From positions 14,075,501 through 14,139,500 of the forward strand of contig NC_084769.1 in the NCBI RefSeq assembly GCF_028858725.1: a stretch of 64,000 bases of DNA, in the 5' to 3' direction. Made by a program: the position numbers and the translations under genes. How positions within the stretch are numbered: the stretch's first letter is position 1; every line of letters begins with the position of its first letter. A model generated the notes under the pieces. That model was not told the DNA's origin, made no database searches, and was given only the letters and a program-made list of their open reading frames with translations. This DNA comes from Colius striatus. Lineage: Eukaryota > Chordata > Aves > Coliiformes > Coliidae. Positions 10,969 through 25,292 of this stretch are shown here, piece by piece.

Positions 10969-13900
10969 TTCTATCCATTGATGGCTGAGTGAAATTATAT
11001 TTTTAAGTTGGAAAGCATAATAAAATCCTGTCACTTAAATACAAATAAGTAATATTTTAAAATAGCAATCCAGCCTTATAAAAGTGTTAGGTGAAACAAT
11101 GACTTGTTGCCAAAGCAAAATAAAATGGAAGAAGAGGAGGAATTGGAAAGAGATTTACTATAATCTATAATTTCAGAGTTGGCAAAAAAAGGCAGGAATT
11201 GGAAAAAAGAAGTTACAGAGGCAGGAGAAAAGTAAGAGTGTGGCTCTGAGAAACAGCTGAGTACTTCAGGACTGCATGAAAAGGAAATATCTTCTGAATT
11301 TCTCCTGTCTTGAAGGAAACTAAGTTTTTTGCATTGTTTATAAGTAAACAGAATTGGTGTCATCCTTGCATCATCATCAGTCTTTCCTCCTAACTCAAAT
11401 AACTGCAAAACACCAGATTTTAGTTAACCCCTTAGGTGGAAAGGTGAGTTTCTTTTTTTCAGATTTTTTTATTGGGAAAGGTTCTGATAGCAGTAATTCC
11501 TCCCTCTGTGTTATAGATGGTATCAGAGGAAGAACCACATCAATATTCATCCTGCATTGGAAGCTGACAGACTGAGAGCTATTTACTATTTGGTGCCATC
11601 CATGCAGAGAAGGAATAAGCAGAGAAAAAAAAAATATATTGCCAACTGGGAAGGAATGTTGTTTTATAGCTAACTCTTAAATTACCCAAATCTTGGTACT
11701 TCTAGGATTATGCATGTTTTTTAAAATAGATTTTGTGCATTTGTTTGTAATCCTAAAAAAAAAAAGCCCATCAAGTTAAAAAAAAACAAGTAAAAATTGA
11801 TTAGAACTGTTTCCTATTCATTCTGTAACTATATGTCTCATGGCCATCTTTCATGTTGTGCAAGCAATGTGGTGAGACCAGTTGCTCTGATGTGACTATT
11901 CACAGAAGATAAACATTTTCAGCAAAATGTGAGTTGAAAGTACCAAGAAACAACATCTCAAGCTGTGTTTTTTCTAATTGAACATATTAGTCTTCTGCCC
12001 ATAACACAGTGCTGACACTTCCTCTTCCCTCTTACAAAAAAGAAGGTTGAGAAATTAACCACATCTATCCTGCTTCTGCAAATGCTTTAGGGGAAACCTA
12101 CTTCTTTGTAATAATCTAGTCATGACAAAGAACATTTGTCTGATGCCACACTTTGAATTATTATGCATGTTGCCTGGTATAATCTCCATGGTTACAGATA
12201 TATTTTTGCTTCAGTACTTTAGGAAGAAAAATTCTATAGAACAATTTAGGGGAGAAAATTCCCTTTCATTGTCATTTATATGTCATTTCTTTTTTTCTAA
12301 GTGCTTTGCCAACAATAAACATTCACTTTCTAAACAAGTAAGATTTCAGCAGAGATGGAAAAATTTAACTACATCTGTTGCTTTATCATATTATAATACG
12401 TTTTAACCTGAAAATTCTTAAGATATAGGGATGGTATTTTTGATGCTTGCATTTAGTTTCTAGCCTTCTAAGAATGTAACAGGGCACTGTGTGTCACTAC
12501 CAGAGTCCTGAACAAAAAGCAGTGAGTGTGATGGGATGACTGACAAGCAAATATTTTTTCTTTGCAGAGCCTAGGACTTAAACCTCACTTCTGAGCAGTT
12601 CTGTTTTATAAGTAGGAATGTATTGTAAAAAGATAGTTATCTGAAACAAGAATTAGATCAAATTAATTCTAGAAACCAGTGGTGGGAAAGATATGAACCC
12701 CAGATATATGACTCTCTTCAATATTTTGTTTTGTTTTTATTTGAAATTGTGGAAGGAATTGACAAGGAGATGTATATAAGGAATTAAATGGAAGTGATGG
12801 TAGTACACCTGTTTCTAGTAAGATGAGTATTAGATCACCCAACCTAGCCCAAGTGCTACAGGGCAGAGGGGAGCTCTGTGAGCTTTATGGGATCTATTGA
12901 TCTGATCCCTTGGATTATCATATCCACCATCACTGAGGGTCGAGAAGCTAAGGTTGTTTTCTGCTTTCTGATAAATCCATGCTGGATGGGACTGGCAGTT
13001 GTTTGGCCTCCATGTTTGTTGTTTACACCTGTACAGTGTTTGTGCAAAACCACCATCTGCATACCCAGCACTTCTTTGACAGTGTTTTATAGCATCTCTG
13101 GCCTAATTTTTGTTTCGCGCAAGTGACTGTGGGAGGAACAAGGTAAAGGAGCCAGCTCAGGAGAAGTTTATTTGAGGAACTGTAAGGCCTAGCAGGCTGC
13201 ATATGATGGAAAGAAAGAATTCTGCATTCCTGCAGGGAGCATGTAATAGTAGTCTCCAGGGTAAAAGGAAATGTTTATAAACTGATGAGGAACTTGGAGG
13301 GAGGATCTTGAATTACAAGGGAATCAGTGCTACCTAGGAAGTCTGTCTTTGCAGATGTCATTTGTAGTCTCTGGCAGTAACAGAAATAAGAAGCAGATCC
13401 TCTTCTCTGCTGACATCTGAATGCTGATGGGGGACAGCTGCAGGATAAGTACCTGATTCACAACTTTTACCCCAGCCTCAGTTCACAAGAGCCTGAGACA
13501 GGAACTGTTGCCAGCGATAACCACAAAGAAATCTGTGGTCTGTAGAGAAAGAAGTGGTCCTGCCACATCTCCTGCCCTGAGGCTGATCCAGTAACACAAG
13601 AACAAGTGAAAGCAGCAGGGAAGTTTTGTTCCTCTCTGAAGGAATTCTTAGTTGGCCAGACTCTTGCAGACCCTCTGCAGGACAAAGCAATGGTTCAGTG
13701 AAGATAACTAGACCCATAAATTTTTATTAATTTATTCAATCTAAAGCCACTGTAATTTTTTTGTCCTACTTTTAAAACCACTTTTTTAATCAAAATGAAT
13801 GCTAACAAAAAACTGGGAAGAAGAGAAGAAAGCTAATTGGAGAAAACAGTCATAAAAACACCCTATTGGATTATCTAGAATGCCATGGTGTCCTTTTTGT

Positions 13901-15696
13901 TCTCAAAATACCATGTTTTTTATATGTGCAGAGTTGATCTGCTGGAGGTAATCTGGGCTCAGATAACTTGTCAGAAGAGGTACATGTACATAGCATGCAA
14001 TTAAACAGAGTTTGTTCTGAAACAAAAATCATTTAGTCAAAGATGATTTTCTATTTGAGTGTCTAACAAGAACTACATCCTATAGATTATTTGTCTACTT
14101 TAAAGAATGAAGCTGACATTGTCATGATTTATTAATTTCAGCATTCAAAACTACAAAGCAGTAAACTAAAATGTATCAGAAACAAATGAGAGTAAAAGAA
14201 AGATGACTGTGGATTTGAAAAAAAAGAAAGATGACTTGTAGGAGTTTATGGCTTTTTTACTATATCGTGCACTTTATTTTTGTTGCAGACAGCAGGAAGC
14301 CACTACACTAAAATATAAAGTTCACTGTCAAGTCACCTTTCCATTTTGGATGCAGCTGGGATTTGTTAGGATCATATCACAAGGTCATATTTGAGGAGAT
14401 TCTCAGTGACATTTTGTGAGATAAAGGATTTCACATTCCAGTTTTATAAGTGATCGTCATGATTATCAACAGCATGACAGATTTAGGGCCTGATCATGGA
14501 GCCTTTATAGAAGGAACTAAAGTTATTGTAAATATCTTGATGGCCTTGAATCAAAAGAAAATAAAAAGTCCACAGAGAGTCATAGTGGTCAGGTAGTCTT
14601 ATTCCATGGCCCAAAGGCAAGTTCAGTTATACATATATCATTTCTGGCATGTATTTTTTTAACACAATGAAGATTGCAGTAACATGGTGGCTATTTATTA
14701 AAAAATATTGGAATTATGTTATCAAAAGAAAAAGAACAATTAAAAGTCAACTGCTGTCACTTACTTGAATTTAAGCACATGAATTAGTTGCATACTGGAC
14801 ACAGCAATCAGATTATTTTTGTTCTTTTTGCACCAATCTGCTAAATATTTAAAAACCAGTATTTTTTCAGTCCCCAGAATTCTTTTCATCCTTCAAATAA
14901 CACCTGTTTTTTTCAGTTGTTTTTTATAGGTTATGTTTCCTAATTGCCAGTCACTCTTCTTCTTCTTTGGACTCTCTCCATCTGGCCCACGTTTCCTGAA
15001 GTGCACTGCTGAAGCAGATACATTAACTAAGGCTTTACCAGTCATACATAGGGTAGAAAGCTATTGCAGCATCTTACGGATAAAGTTGAATGTGATTATC
15101 ATTATCACACTAAATCTAGTTGCATAAAAATTGGCATTATTCTGAAAATAGATAAGGCAGGTATTTTTCCAGAATAATAAAGCAGCTAATGTTACTAAGA
15201 AATTAGTTTGTTGAGCTGAACAGTGCTACCTTGTTGAATAGCTGCTGATGGAGAATGATGTGAGTATGCTTGAAAAAAAAATCATGCCACTAGATCTTAT
15301 CTCTTATTTTTAATCAAATTTTCCAGATGAAGTTATTAAAAAATGTATTAAATCAATAATGAAAATGAGTGGCTTTGATAGCAACCAGCAATCTGGCAGA
15401 GTCAGAGCAATACTTGAGAAAGAATAAGATTTGTCCATTAAAAGGTAATTTTCAAGTACCTGCTTCAGTCTACAAGCTCTAATGAAGTTGATGGAATTTA
15501 GAATGAGGTTAAAATATCCCTCAGCAAACTAAATCAGGGCAGTTTTTAGGCAAACATATTCTTATGCCATAAAAGTATTTAGCATTTTCATATTTAGTCT
15601 GCTGTCTTCACTGTTACCAATCCAGTTTTCTCTTTTCCACATTTATTTGCAACATCTATTAGAAAAGTTGGAGAGTTTTGATGCCCCTTTGCTGTT
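10969..15696. other. Long non-coding stretch, nothing recognised
   Basis: AT-rich DNA with short A and T runs. Around 12900-13070 a phrase resembling the antisense CR1 reverse-transcriptase region (ctgataaatccatgctgg) appears, but too little else matches to call a repeat. No exon is supported. Confidence 0.45.
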
Positions 15697-15754
15697 TCAT
15701 AGAATCATAGAATGGTAGGGCTTGGAAGGGACCTTTAAAGATCATCTAGTCCAT
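15697..15754 (-). mobile_element. Very short CR1 3'-tail fragment
   Basis: Only about 58 bp of the CR1 3' end remains (tcatagaatcatagaatggt, then ggaagggacctttaaagatc), after which the sequence is unique. It is among the shortest copies in the window. Confidence 0.92.
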
Positions 15755-17128
15755 TTCAGTGGCAATAGAAATAACTTTTTTCTCAAGCACATCACAATTT
15801 GTAAGAGATCTTGGACCATGAATTTTGTAATAAAGTTAGTTGTTGTTACTATGACATTTTACCTATTCATCAGTGGCACACCTTCTAGAATTAACTCTGA
15901 AATGACTCAATGGCTAAAAATATCAGACTTTTCTTGCACCTACAACATAACATTGCACTATCATGCTAGCAAGTGTCAAATTAAAGAAGACCTGAATGTA
16001 AACTTAAATGGAGAAAGTCTTTTCTGGATATCCAAGTTGTGTATGAAGTAGTTTGGATGATGAAACAAATGTGTACAAATTTTGCCTACCAAAATTCTTC
16101 AGCTGCACTTTGCTACAGATTCTTTACTCCCTAAACTTACACAATAAAACATGTCATTGTCCCTTAGTTGCTGTATTTCAATCCAGACTTGAAAGCTTCA
16201 AAAAAGTGGGTATTGTAGGAAACCTGTAGGAACTTGTTGTGCCAGTGAAGTTTCTGAGGCAGTTTGTGTGTCTATGCTACTGTATCATGTTGTTAGGATA
16301 TTATTCTCAGTTACAGAGCTCGCTGAGAACACAATGCAGTCAGGTGATAATATTGCTGCATTTGAGAGCAATTTCACTATTGAGCTGAAGGTTCATGTGT
16401 TAGTTTACATAGCATTCTTCTCTAGAAAAAGGATGTTACTCATGGTTAGGAACCTAATACAGTCTACAAACAGCCTCTCTTTTTTCATGTTATATTGATA
16501 AGAGTACAATATACTTTACATTAAAGGATTAAGGAAAGTAATTTCAAAAATAAGCATGCATTGTGTCCCTTTGCATTCTGTCTTCTGTATTGCCTTTTGT
16601 CTTTTCAGTGAACTGTAACACATACTTAGGACCCATCAAAAGAGCCAGAGATTAACTTTCTAGAAAAGACTATTTGCTAGAAGCTAATTATGTCACTAGC
16701 AGCAATTTACTATTCAACATGTTAATAGGTTAATTAATATTTAAACTGCTACCTCATTAATAAATAAATTGTAAATCAGATGTCTTCTATGATGCAATTG
16801 ACATTAAGCCTCTTATTCCTTTGAGAAAGCTTAGGAGGAGCTGTAGTAGTTTATGGGGTCCTCAGTCTGCAAAAGTGATGTACCTTGGCCAAGGTGTACA
16901 TGTGGGGCTCCACCAGACACAACCCAAGCTTCCCTTCAATCCCCAAGTCTTGTTATTTTGTTATGATTTATTTTTTTAAAACTATAAAAATAAAAGAGAA
17001 GCACCACATTAAAAAGTCCCCCTGAAATAATGATCAGTAGCCAGGAAGTTTTGAGTTGAGCCTTCTGATTCTGTGGGTAACATGAACAAACAAAGGCACA
17101 ACATAAGGAGAAAAGAACATTTGAGTAG

Positions 17129-17170
17129 AGATATATATGTTTGCATATGTTTGTGTGTACATATATATTT
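17129..17170. repeat. AT/GT-rich microsatellite-like tract
   Basis: Alternating purine-pyrimidine sequence starting gatatatatg, passing through tttgtgtgtac and ending acatatatat. It is imperfect and is probably a decayed simple repeat. Confidence 0.7.
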
Positions 17171-20100
17171 TTAATTTAAAAGTTGAAGCCATTGTAATTA
17201 GGAACAACAAAAATCATGTTTAAGGGTGAAAATTGCTGCTTTTTCCCAAATTTCATTGGAGCTACATTGATTTACAGCACAAAGGAGCTGCATTATGTAC
17301 TTGCAAGCAAATACACCCACTCTTCTACCTAAACTGATCTCAAAATAAATAACTGAAATAATAAACTTAGCTGATATTTGCAGCTTAAAAGAAATTGTTT
17401 GCTAGAAAGCAATAAGCATTTCCTTAAATTTGGTTTTGTCTTTTCCCTTTCATTGCAGGGGCATGTTTTAAGACTTTACAAGCTATGTTATAGATTTTCT
17501 GCCCTAGAGCAGAATGGACAAAGAATGGCTTTTGGGGGGCATTTTTTAGACAGCTACAGTTTATGGAATAGCATTATATCTTGATTCTTTGAAATCTTGT
17601 GTAATTGAATTGACATTATCCTAGATGAGAGTAGAATATTTGTGCATCATACACTGCAAATCTGCACCTGTACCAATCTGCTGGTTCATATGTGTCTGTA
17701 ATGTGAATGTTGAACAAGTTAAGAACATGTAATCAGAATGAAAAAAATAAAATTTACAGTAAGTAAGAAACAAGCCCAAGCTGTGTCTATATCTTCTAAG
17801 AGTCCTTGAGAACTATGATTCTCCTTAATCATACAAACTACCTTTGTGTAACTGAGATCTTTATTAGGAAGCTTTACACAACCTCTCAGAGAACAATAAA
17901 TCAAACTTTGACTTTTCAAAATTGCTTCTTGAAGAGCAACAACGGAGCTTTAGCTTTATTTTTTCTGATCAGACTTTCAGTAGCAGAAAATGAATTGGTT
18001 TGATCTGGCTCACATAACTGTATTTATTTGCCCTTGTAACCTTCTTCCTTTTTAAGGCTTTGCTTTTGCCATGTGATAGCTCTCTAACACTTTAAATGGA
18101 ATTACAACCAGGCCATAAGACATACAAGGCCTGCTGTTCTTATACCTTTTTTTCTTCCATACTGATTCCTGTCTGTGAAAACATCCAAAATGCTAAATGG
18201 CAATTGATACAGATTTAAATCACTACAGAAATGGTCAGATAAGGTGGCCCATGATATTATCTTTGCATTCTCTTCAAGTGGTGCACAATGCATCGAAATT
18301 GATGTGGAATCTTTCAAAACAGAAAATCTAGAAGTAGCCCATAAAATACTAGTCTAATTCTAAGCAGCACCATCTAAGACATTGCTTTCTCTGAGCATTC
18401 AGTTTTATGGGCAAGTTGTTCATACTGTTTTCAGTGTTAATTATTTGCTCTTTTCTCTTAGCTTTGGACAATAACAATTATATTATTGGAATAAGAGAAG
18501 GGATGAAAAATGATTGGTTAGGAAGACTATTCTGAAAACTTTTAGTGCCAGCTGAGAGATCTCGGTTGCCATAAGTGAAGTGTTTGGGGGCACACACCAC
18601 ATTAATTGTTGTTCTCTGGACAGTTTGCATAGTATAAAAATTGACTTCATATTGAAGCATTGTGATCAGCTCTATTTCAGTTGAACAGAAAAAGGAAGTA
18701 AACTCTCTTCATGAGCTGGTTTCTGCAGATAACAAATGGTATCTGCATGTACACAGTATAAGGGGGGAAAAAAATCATGGCTTTCCATTCCGCAGATCTA
18801 TAAAAGACTTCAATCTGCAAACCTCAAGCTTAAACTCTTCTTTGGGTCACTGTAAGTTAATGAATAAGGTTAGAAAGCAGCATTGGCCATTTACACTGTG
18901 TGTCGGCATGTGTGGTTCATGGAAAGAGACAGACGATGCCAAGCAGATGATGAGAGCCTGCCTGTGGAAGCTAGGAGGGTAAAGGCACAGATGCCACCAA
19001 TGCAGTTAATAAAAACTGTAACATTTTTTTGAGAGCAGGGGCTGTAATCATTAGGTAAGGTAGATCACTCTTGCTTGTACTGTCTCTGGTTTAGAGACTA
19101 GTATTCCATACAGAATATCAGCTTTAACAAGGACTAAATACACCCCTTGCCTAGCACAGGATAGTTTTTGTCTTGATATCTGGGGCTTCTTCCTGCTAGG
19201 AATGGGCTCAGATCACTCAGAGAAAGAGGAAGTTGATGTCTGGTTTTACTACATGCTAAAGAGATGCTGTATCCCCTAAGACCTTGCATACAAAGATTGA
19301 ATCTTCTTCCCATGATTTCAAAGAAAAGATTGCTACTCAGTCCTTCCTTCCCTCTGTCAATTTATGGAGAAGTGCAGGATTTACAAGATACCCTCTTCCT
19401 AAGTAATTTCTTATCAGCTTCCTGTTGAACTTGTTGGCTTGCATAGCTTACATTCAGAAAAGGGATCTGAGAGGGTCACTGAATCTCACTGTAATGGCTT
19501 TCTCCAAAGTCTGCCCAGTCTTTTTGACAAAGGTTGTAAAAGAGTGGTAGATGATAAACATTTCTTATGTAAGCTTTTCCATTTAACAGCTACAATTGAT
19601 TTAGGATACAAGACAGTTAGGATAGTGACAAAGCAGCTACCTAGGCTAGAAGTGACAAAGTAAATGGGAGATCCAAAATGTTTAACCATTTGTCTTTCCT
19701 TGACAAATATTTTAACCCCAAAAGTTATTTCGTTGTAAATTTAGAAAAGACCCTTATATAGACTAAGGCTGAGATATTATTACAGTCTTGTGGCACCTGC
19801 CACTTCCTTCCAAGAAAGGGCAGTTCTTCATGCTCTTTGGAAAGGAGAAATGGTATGGATTTGGCCAGCGTGGCTGAAGATACCCGTTACGTCACATGCA
19901 AAATGCAAAGTCATGTCACGTCCAAGATTCAGCTTGATGTGGTTCTGCTTTTTCAGTTTTTGGGTTTTTTTTCACAGAGCCTAAGCAATGTGGCCACCTG
20001 CTGAATCTCTCTTTTGATGAGCACGTAAAGAATCCTTTATTTGGATCAGATGGGCTTCTTTGACTTCTCAGCACTGAAGGCTGAGTAACAGTTTCCTTGT

Positions 20101-20249
20101 GGCTTTTCTTAAACCCCTCCAAGGGTTTGCTGGAGATAATTTACGGAACTTTCAATTCAGGACAAAATGATAAAACTCAGTTCCTTTTCCATTTACTTTT
20201 TTGTATGATATTAATGGAGATGGGTCTAAAGGGCCATTTCTAACGAGTT

Positions 20250-20308
20250 TGAATCACAGCATATACTGCATGATTTTACATGAATCACAGATACTGCATG
20301 ATTTTACA
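20250..20308. repeat. Local tandem duplication, about 30 bp unit
   Basis: Two adjacent copies: 20250-20280 (31 bp) and 20281-20308 (28 bp). Both start tgaatcacag and end atactgcatgattttaca; they differ only by a 3-base indel after tgaatcacag. This looks like a single replication-slippage or patch-repair event. Confidence 0.92.
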
Positions 20309-23300
20309 GATCTCAAGGTTACAAATCAGCAGTGAAAAACACTGTAGAATTTATTTCTCAAAAAAGACAATGTCCATATCCCTCAAGCTAAAAAGGTGTT
20401 CCTTTTGGCTATGAAATAAGTAAGGCTTTTTATGCTTTGTCTGGCAGCTAACAGAGGACCATGCTCACCTATCCCTGTTAGAGACTTCATTCAGTATAAA
20501 ACCATAATTAACAGGAAGACCAGACTGTAAAGCTGACCATTAAAATGTCTGTCAGCCTTTTTTTGATGCACATTCCTACTTCATGCAGCAAATTTCAAAC
20601 CAAGCTTGCTCTGTCATAGGTTTGGATCATGGGGATACTCTTGAGTTGCTGCTAGAAGAGCAGATTTGGAAGTACTGACCAGCTTACAGAGCTACGATAC
20701 ATTAGATGGCACCACACTTATGGCTACTTCTGTTCCTCTTTTAGATCCACACCACAGAGCTATTTCCTATGTGTATTTTGGTTCACGTGCAGTGTTAGCT
20801 TCCCTGAGAAGCATGAGAATTTGAGTCAATTTTTGTTCTTATTGACCAGTATTAATTTTAACTCCATTTTTGTTAGATTCCAAACTTTTGTCTACTCATT
20901 TGTCAGTAGAGTGTCAATGTCTTGTTGCTCCAGGACATGACTCATTTGTACTCATATGTGTCATTCAGCAAAGCAGCCATTTTCAGCATGCCAGAGACAC
21001 AGCTCCAGTTAGTTAGGCAGCTAGGGCTTTCACTCACATCCCAATTTTTGAGCTTATGCTTTTTCTAACAAGCTCCTGATGATTTCCAAATCGACCAAAC
21101 TAGTTTGTTGGCAGCCTTATTATAGTTATATTAGAAGTGTTTTAGTTCCAGCTCTTATTCTGTTCCATGTACAAACATTTCATTCTAAACTTGCCAAAAC
21201 TTTACCACTCTTGTTCTAGTTCCTGTTAATAAAACACATAGCTTCCTGGTCTGCATCCTGTTAGTGCTGACACAGGCTCCTGGTATCCAGTATAGATTCA
21301 TCTCCCAAGGACAGGAAATGTTCTGCTTTGCTGACTCAAATCTGAACAGAAGTAATAGAGACTAAGAAACTTTTAAGAGGAAAAGGTTAGCTGAGAACAT
21401 GCCCATTAAGAATGTAACACTTGGAGTTACAAACACTAAGGGGAGAAATATCAGAACTGGCTTGAAAGTCCTTGAGGAATGGTAACAGTCATGAAATATA
21501 GCCTGAGAAACTTGCCTAACATCAGCTTTCTTCTTTGTATGGTTTTTTTTTTTTTGCTTTCTAAGGTATTTGTTGGTTAGTTTGGGTTATTTTTTTTAAT
21601 GTATTCTGTTCTATATGATTTCTTATTTACACTGGTTTGACCATATATCAATTTCAATGTTACCTAACAAAGTGTGTTTGCAATTTAACACTATTGATAA
21701 TAACTTGTGTGTGGAGTTGCCCCATGAGGACGACAGCTTTAAATGTATCATTTAAGCTATCATTTGTGCCAGTTTGTCTAAATGTTGTAAGACAACCAAA
21801 TCCACAAGTAACCAATCAAAACAATCCTGTGGTTAATAGTGGTTGGTTCTTGAAAATATTAATATTACAAAAACTGCTTGTGGAACTGGCAGCTTCTAGA
21901 CAAAAAGCAAAGGACTACTAGGGCATGAGAGACTGAATTGTGATGTCCCTTTCCAAGTCAGAATTGAATGGGCTCAAGGGATACAGCAGTTCTGTGTATA
22001 AAGACAGAACATTCTTTTCTGAACTCTGCAATTTAGTCACACTATATATGTTTGAAATTCACAAATTAACAACTGGTACTCAGTAGTTGTGCAGCTGAAA
22101 GGACAAGAGCTGTCAGAGGAGGATTTTAATGGGACGTGGCATAAATGTTTAAGTCAAGGCATAGCATAAAAAGGTGAAAACTGACCAAGTGTGCTTGATA
22201 AAGGGAGACAAAGACAGCTAAGTCCTCAGATTCTTGATTTTACAGCTCTCTTGAGCAAATTAGGAAGTCACAGTATAGGAAAGTGGAGTTGATTCGTGCA
22301 CTCATGTACAAATTCATGGCTTCTCTTTCCTAACCAAATCTGAATATCCTTCTGCTTAAACAAGGATGGGTAAGGGATTTGCTCTGTTATTAGGGACTCT
22401 CTAGCTGATTTAGCATGACTAGGCAGGATGCTGTCCTTCCTCTGAGCTTGCTGATGAGTATCAGGAAGTATTGCCTTCCTTCCCGGCTCCCAGCTTGCTG
22501 CCTCTACAACATCCCCTGCCTTTACTGGCAGGGTTCCCTTGCCAGATTCCAGCAGATATGCACACACAGCCAAAAAAGAAAACAAACCAAAACAAAACAC
22601 GGGGGTCCAGCCATTTCTGGTAGATGTGATCCTATTGCTTTCTTCTCCTCTGTCGTGTGCCACACATAAATAACTGATGTGTTTTACCCAGCAGTGAGTG
22701 TATTTTGGTTGCAAAGGACTGATGTATAATTAACTTTGTTATGATAATTACTATAGCAACATAATACTTTGGACATATAGATCAGTTACAATTTTGGAAA
22801 GCAATAGTGTTGACACCTTTGAGTTTGAAATACGCTGCATGAATAGATTTGAATATGTTCACAGTTGTAGGGATTTTTTCAGCTCTAGCTGCCATGTTCA
22901 CTTGTCTACCCCTGTAATAATGGATTTTCCCACTGATTACTCAGAGGAAATAGTCTCTCCACCCAGTTTTTCAGAGAGTAAAACACAGCAGTTTCCCAAT
23001 TTTTTCACTGCAAAACATTGCTATAGGATAAATATGTGATCTAATTGAATCTCATGTAGTTTGTGATCCCATTTGAAACTGTTGTGTCCTCACTAGTATA
23101 GTACCTGGTTTAGGAACCACTGCTTTATATGCTGTGAAACAATAGATGTGCATCTCTGAGTTGTATTAGCAGCCTATATCATGAGACAGCATAGAGTCAG
23201 CATGTCCTCAAGAGAAGACCAAGGTTATTTAATGTTTACATAGTCTGAGATAACAGAAGTAGTTATATTAGAAGTAGCATTACTGGTTTCCTCTCCCCTT

Positions 23301-25252
23301 CAGTCTTTTTTGTATCAAGAGCTATGACCATATTCCATTCCAGTGACTTCAGCACCAAATCTAGATTTACACTGGGGTGACAGAGTATAATTTGACTGCT
23401 CTTTGAGGCAAACTTAATTTGTATTGTAAAATTACTTAGTTTCCTTCTTGATCTTCACTAATTTGCATGAAGTTACAGACATATATGATGCCTTAAAGGT
23501 GCTTAAAGACAAATGCCCCTTCCCTGTAGAGATTGCAATCAACAATAAGAAATAAAGACACAACACAAAGAACTACTGCCAAGGAGCAACACATTCTTCC
23601 CAGGGACTACACTTTCCTATGGGACATGTATGCACTTAATAGTTGTTAATCTACCATCAGTGCAGGTCAAGTACTCTGTTTCTTTTAAAGATGTAAATAG
23701 CAACGCCTAGTGGATTAGCATGGAAACATGTTACAGAAGAAATGCATCTTAGGAGGGAGTTGAATGAAGATAGCACTGTGATTTCTTCCAAAAGACTTAT
23801 CAGAAAAGAATTTACAGCAGAGAAGAATAGCTCCTGCCTTTTCACCACAGTTACTTTATGAAAAACAAGTGTCAAAGAGAGATAAGGGAACTTTCTTGTA
23901 GACTATTCCTATTATAAAATAGCAACTTCACTCCACCCTTCCCTTGTATTTGGCTTCTTACAGAATGCCTGGAGCTGCTGTTTTGTTCCAAGACTACTCA
24001 GAAAAATCCCCTGCCATTATCAGACATGCTAACAAAAGAAAGAATTGTATACTTCTTCCAAAGAGGAAAAATGTAATTAACTGCCATCTATCAAAATCAG
24101 AAGTACCCCTTTAGCTTTCCCCTGTACTGTGACTGGTTGCATGTGCTGAAACCATGGACACATCCAGTAGCACTTTTCCTCAAGCAGAAGTTTCAGCTGA
24201 GTAATTGTTTCTACTTGTATTTAAGTGAGAGCTCTCAGCTATGACAATTCATACTTAGATAATGTTGAGATCAAGCTGATAATGTAACTCTTTCCATTGG
24301 CTTTTAATTTTCTTATTAGCTCAGAATGGTACCCTGTCCCACTATGGAATGAGATTTGCTATCAACTCCAAGGACAGCAACTTCTTTTCAGGTCCCATCA
24401 GCACTATGCTTCCTGTACTGAAGGAAGACAGGACTGCTGAATGTATTCACTTGAATTAAAAGACTGTAAGATTGCCCCATAGATCTGTATCCTTGCATGG
24501 ATGCAGAATTCACATAGACTGAAATGATTTCCATAATTACAAGAAAACAGTAATTTCTGCCATTGTTCATGGAAACTGAATCATGCATCACATGGAAGGC
24601 CAAAGAAAAGAGAAACACAAATACAATACAAATAACACAAAAGCAAGGAAACGGATTATCATACATTCCTTCTCAGCAAGCCAGACCTACAACAACATTA
24701 AGTGCATTAATAGGATAGCCAAGTCCCAGAGGTGGCACGAGTTGGATGCCAGTGTAAGGACGGGCCATGGAGATGACAATCAGTAGCAGCTCGAGACTGT
24801 GATTTCATACCTCCCACTATTCACAGTGAAGCAGGCTGGGGGAGAAAGCTGAGTGGTGCAATAGGCTAGAGGGGAACACTACTGTCCCTCACTCCCTACT
24901 GTCAGCAGGCTATGGAGGAATGTCTTCTTACATACGTCCAAGCACTCACAAACTCATTCAGACAGAAACATAGCGAGAGAATATCATGCAATCGGGTTAA
25001 GAAGGTCCTATTCTTGCACACCTCTCAGAAGCATGGGCAACAGTCATCCTCTTTCCTTTCCTTCTCTTTGGGATGAGGCAGAAGCTTGCTCTGTGGAATT
25101 TCCATAGAAAAGGTGGTTCAGGCCAGACAGAAGGTCTTGCAGATCAGATTTGGCCAGGGAGCTGTGTAGAATTTTCAAAAGTTATCTGTGTCAGCCTGGC
25201 TACACCCACTGGCTGTGCTCTGAGTTTGGCCAATGCTTAGTTTGGTCAATGC

Positions 25253-25292
25253 TGAGTCTTTATGTCCATCAGCATCTGGACATAAAGACTCA
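25253..25292. repeat. Perfect 16-bp inverted repeat (hairpin)
   Basis: Arms tgagtctttatgtcca (25253-25268) and tggacataaagactca (25277-25292) are exact reverse complements around an 8-base loop, tcagcatc. A perfect 16-bp stem is unusual by chance in single-copy DNA. No mobile-element ends or terminator context were seen around it. Confidence 0.93.

Larger units (their letters stand above)
15755..25252. other. About 9.5 kb without recognised gene or transposon
   Basis: AT-rich and repeat-poor apart from the AT/GT microsatellite at 17129-17170 and the duplication at 20250-20308. The longest open frame (minus strand, 22268-22714) has no homology I recognise, no clear start context and no splice pairing, so it is not called a gene. 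The stretch is either intergenic or intronic. Confidence 0.45.

Noticed and set aside
12890..13080. Possible antisense CR1 reverse-transcriptase fragment
   Set aside because: One phrase (ctgataaatccatgctgg) resembles CR1, but flanking sequence does not follow the element.
22268..22714. 148-codon minus-strand frame
   Set aside because: No domain, signal or family recognised, no splice pairing, and length is within what chance gives in 64 kb.
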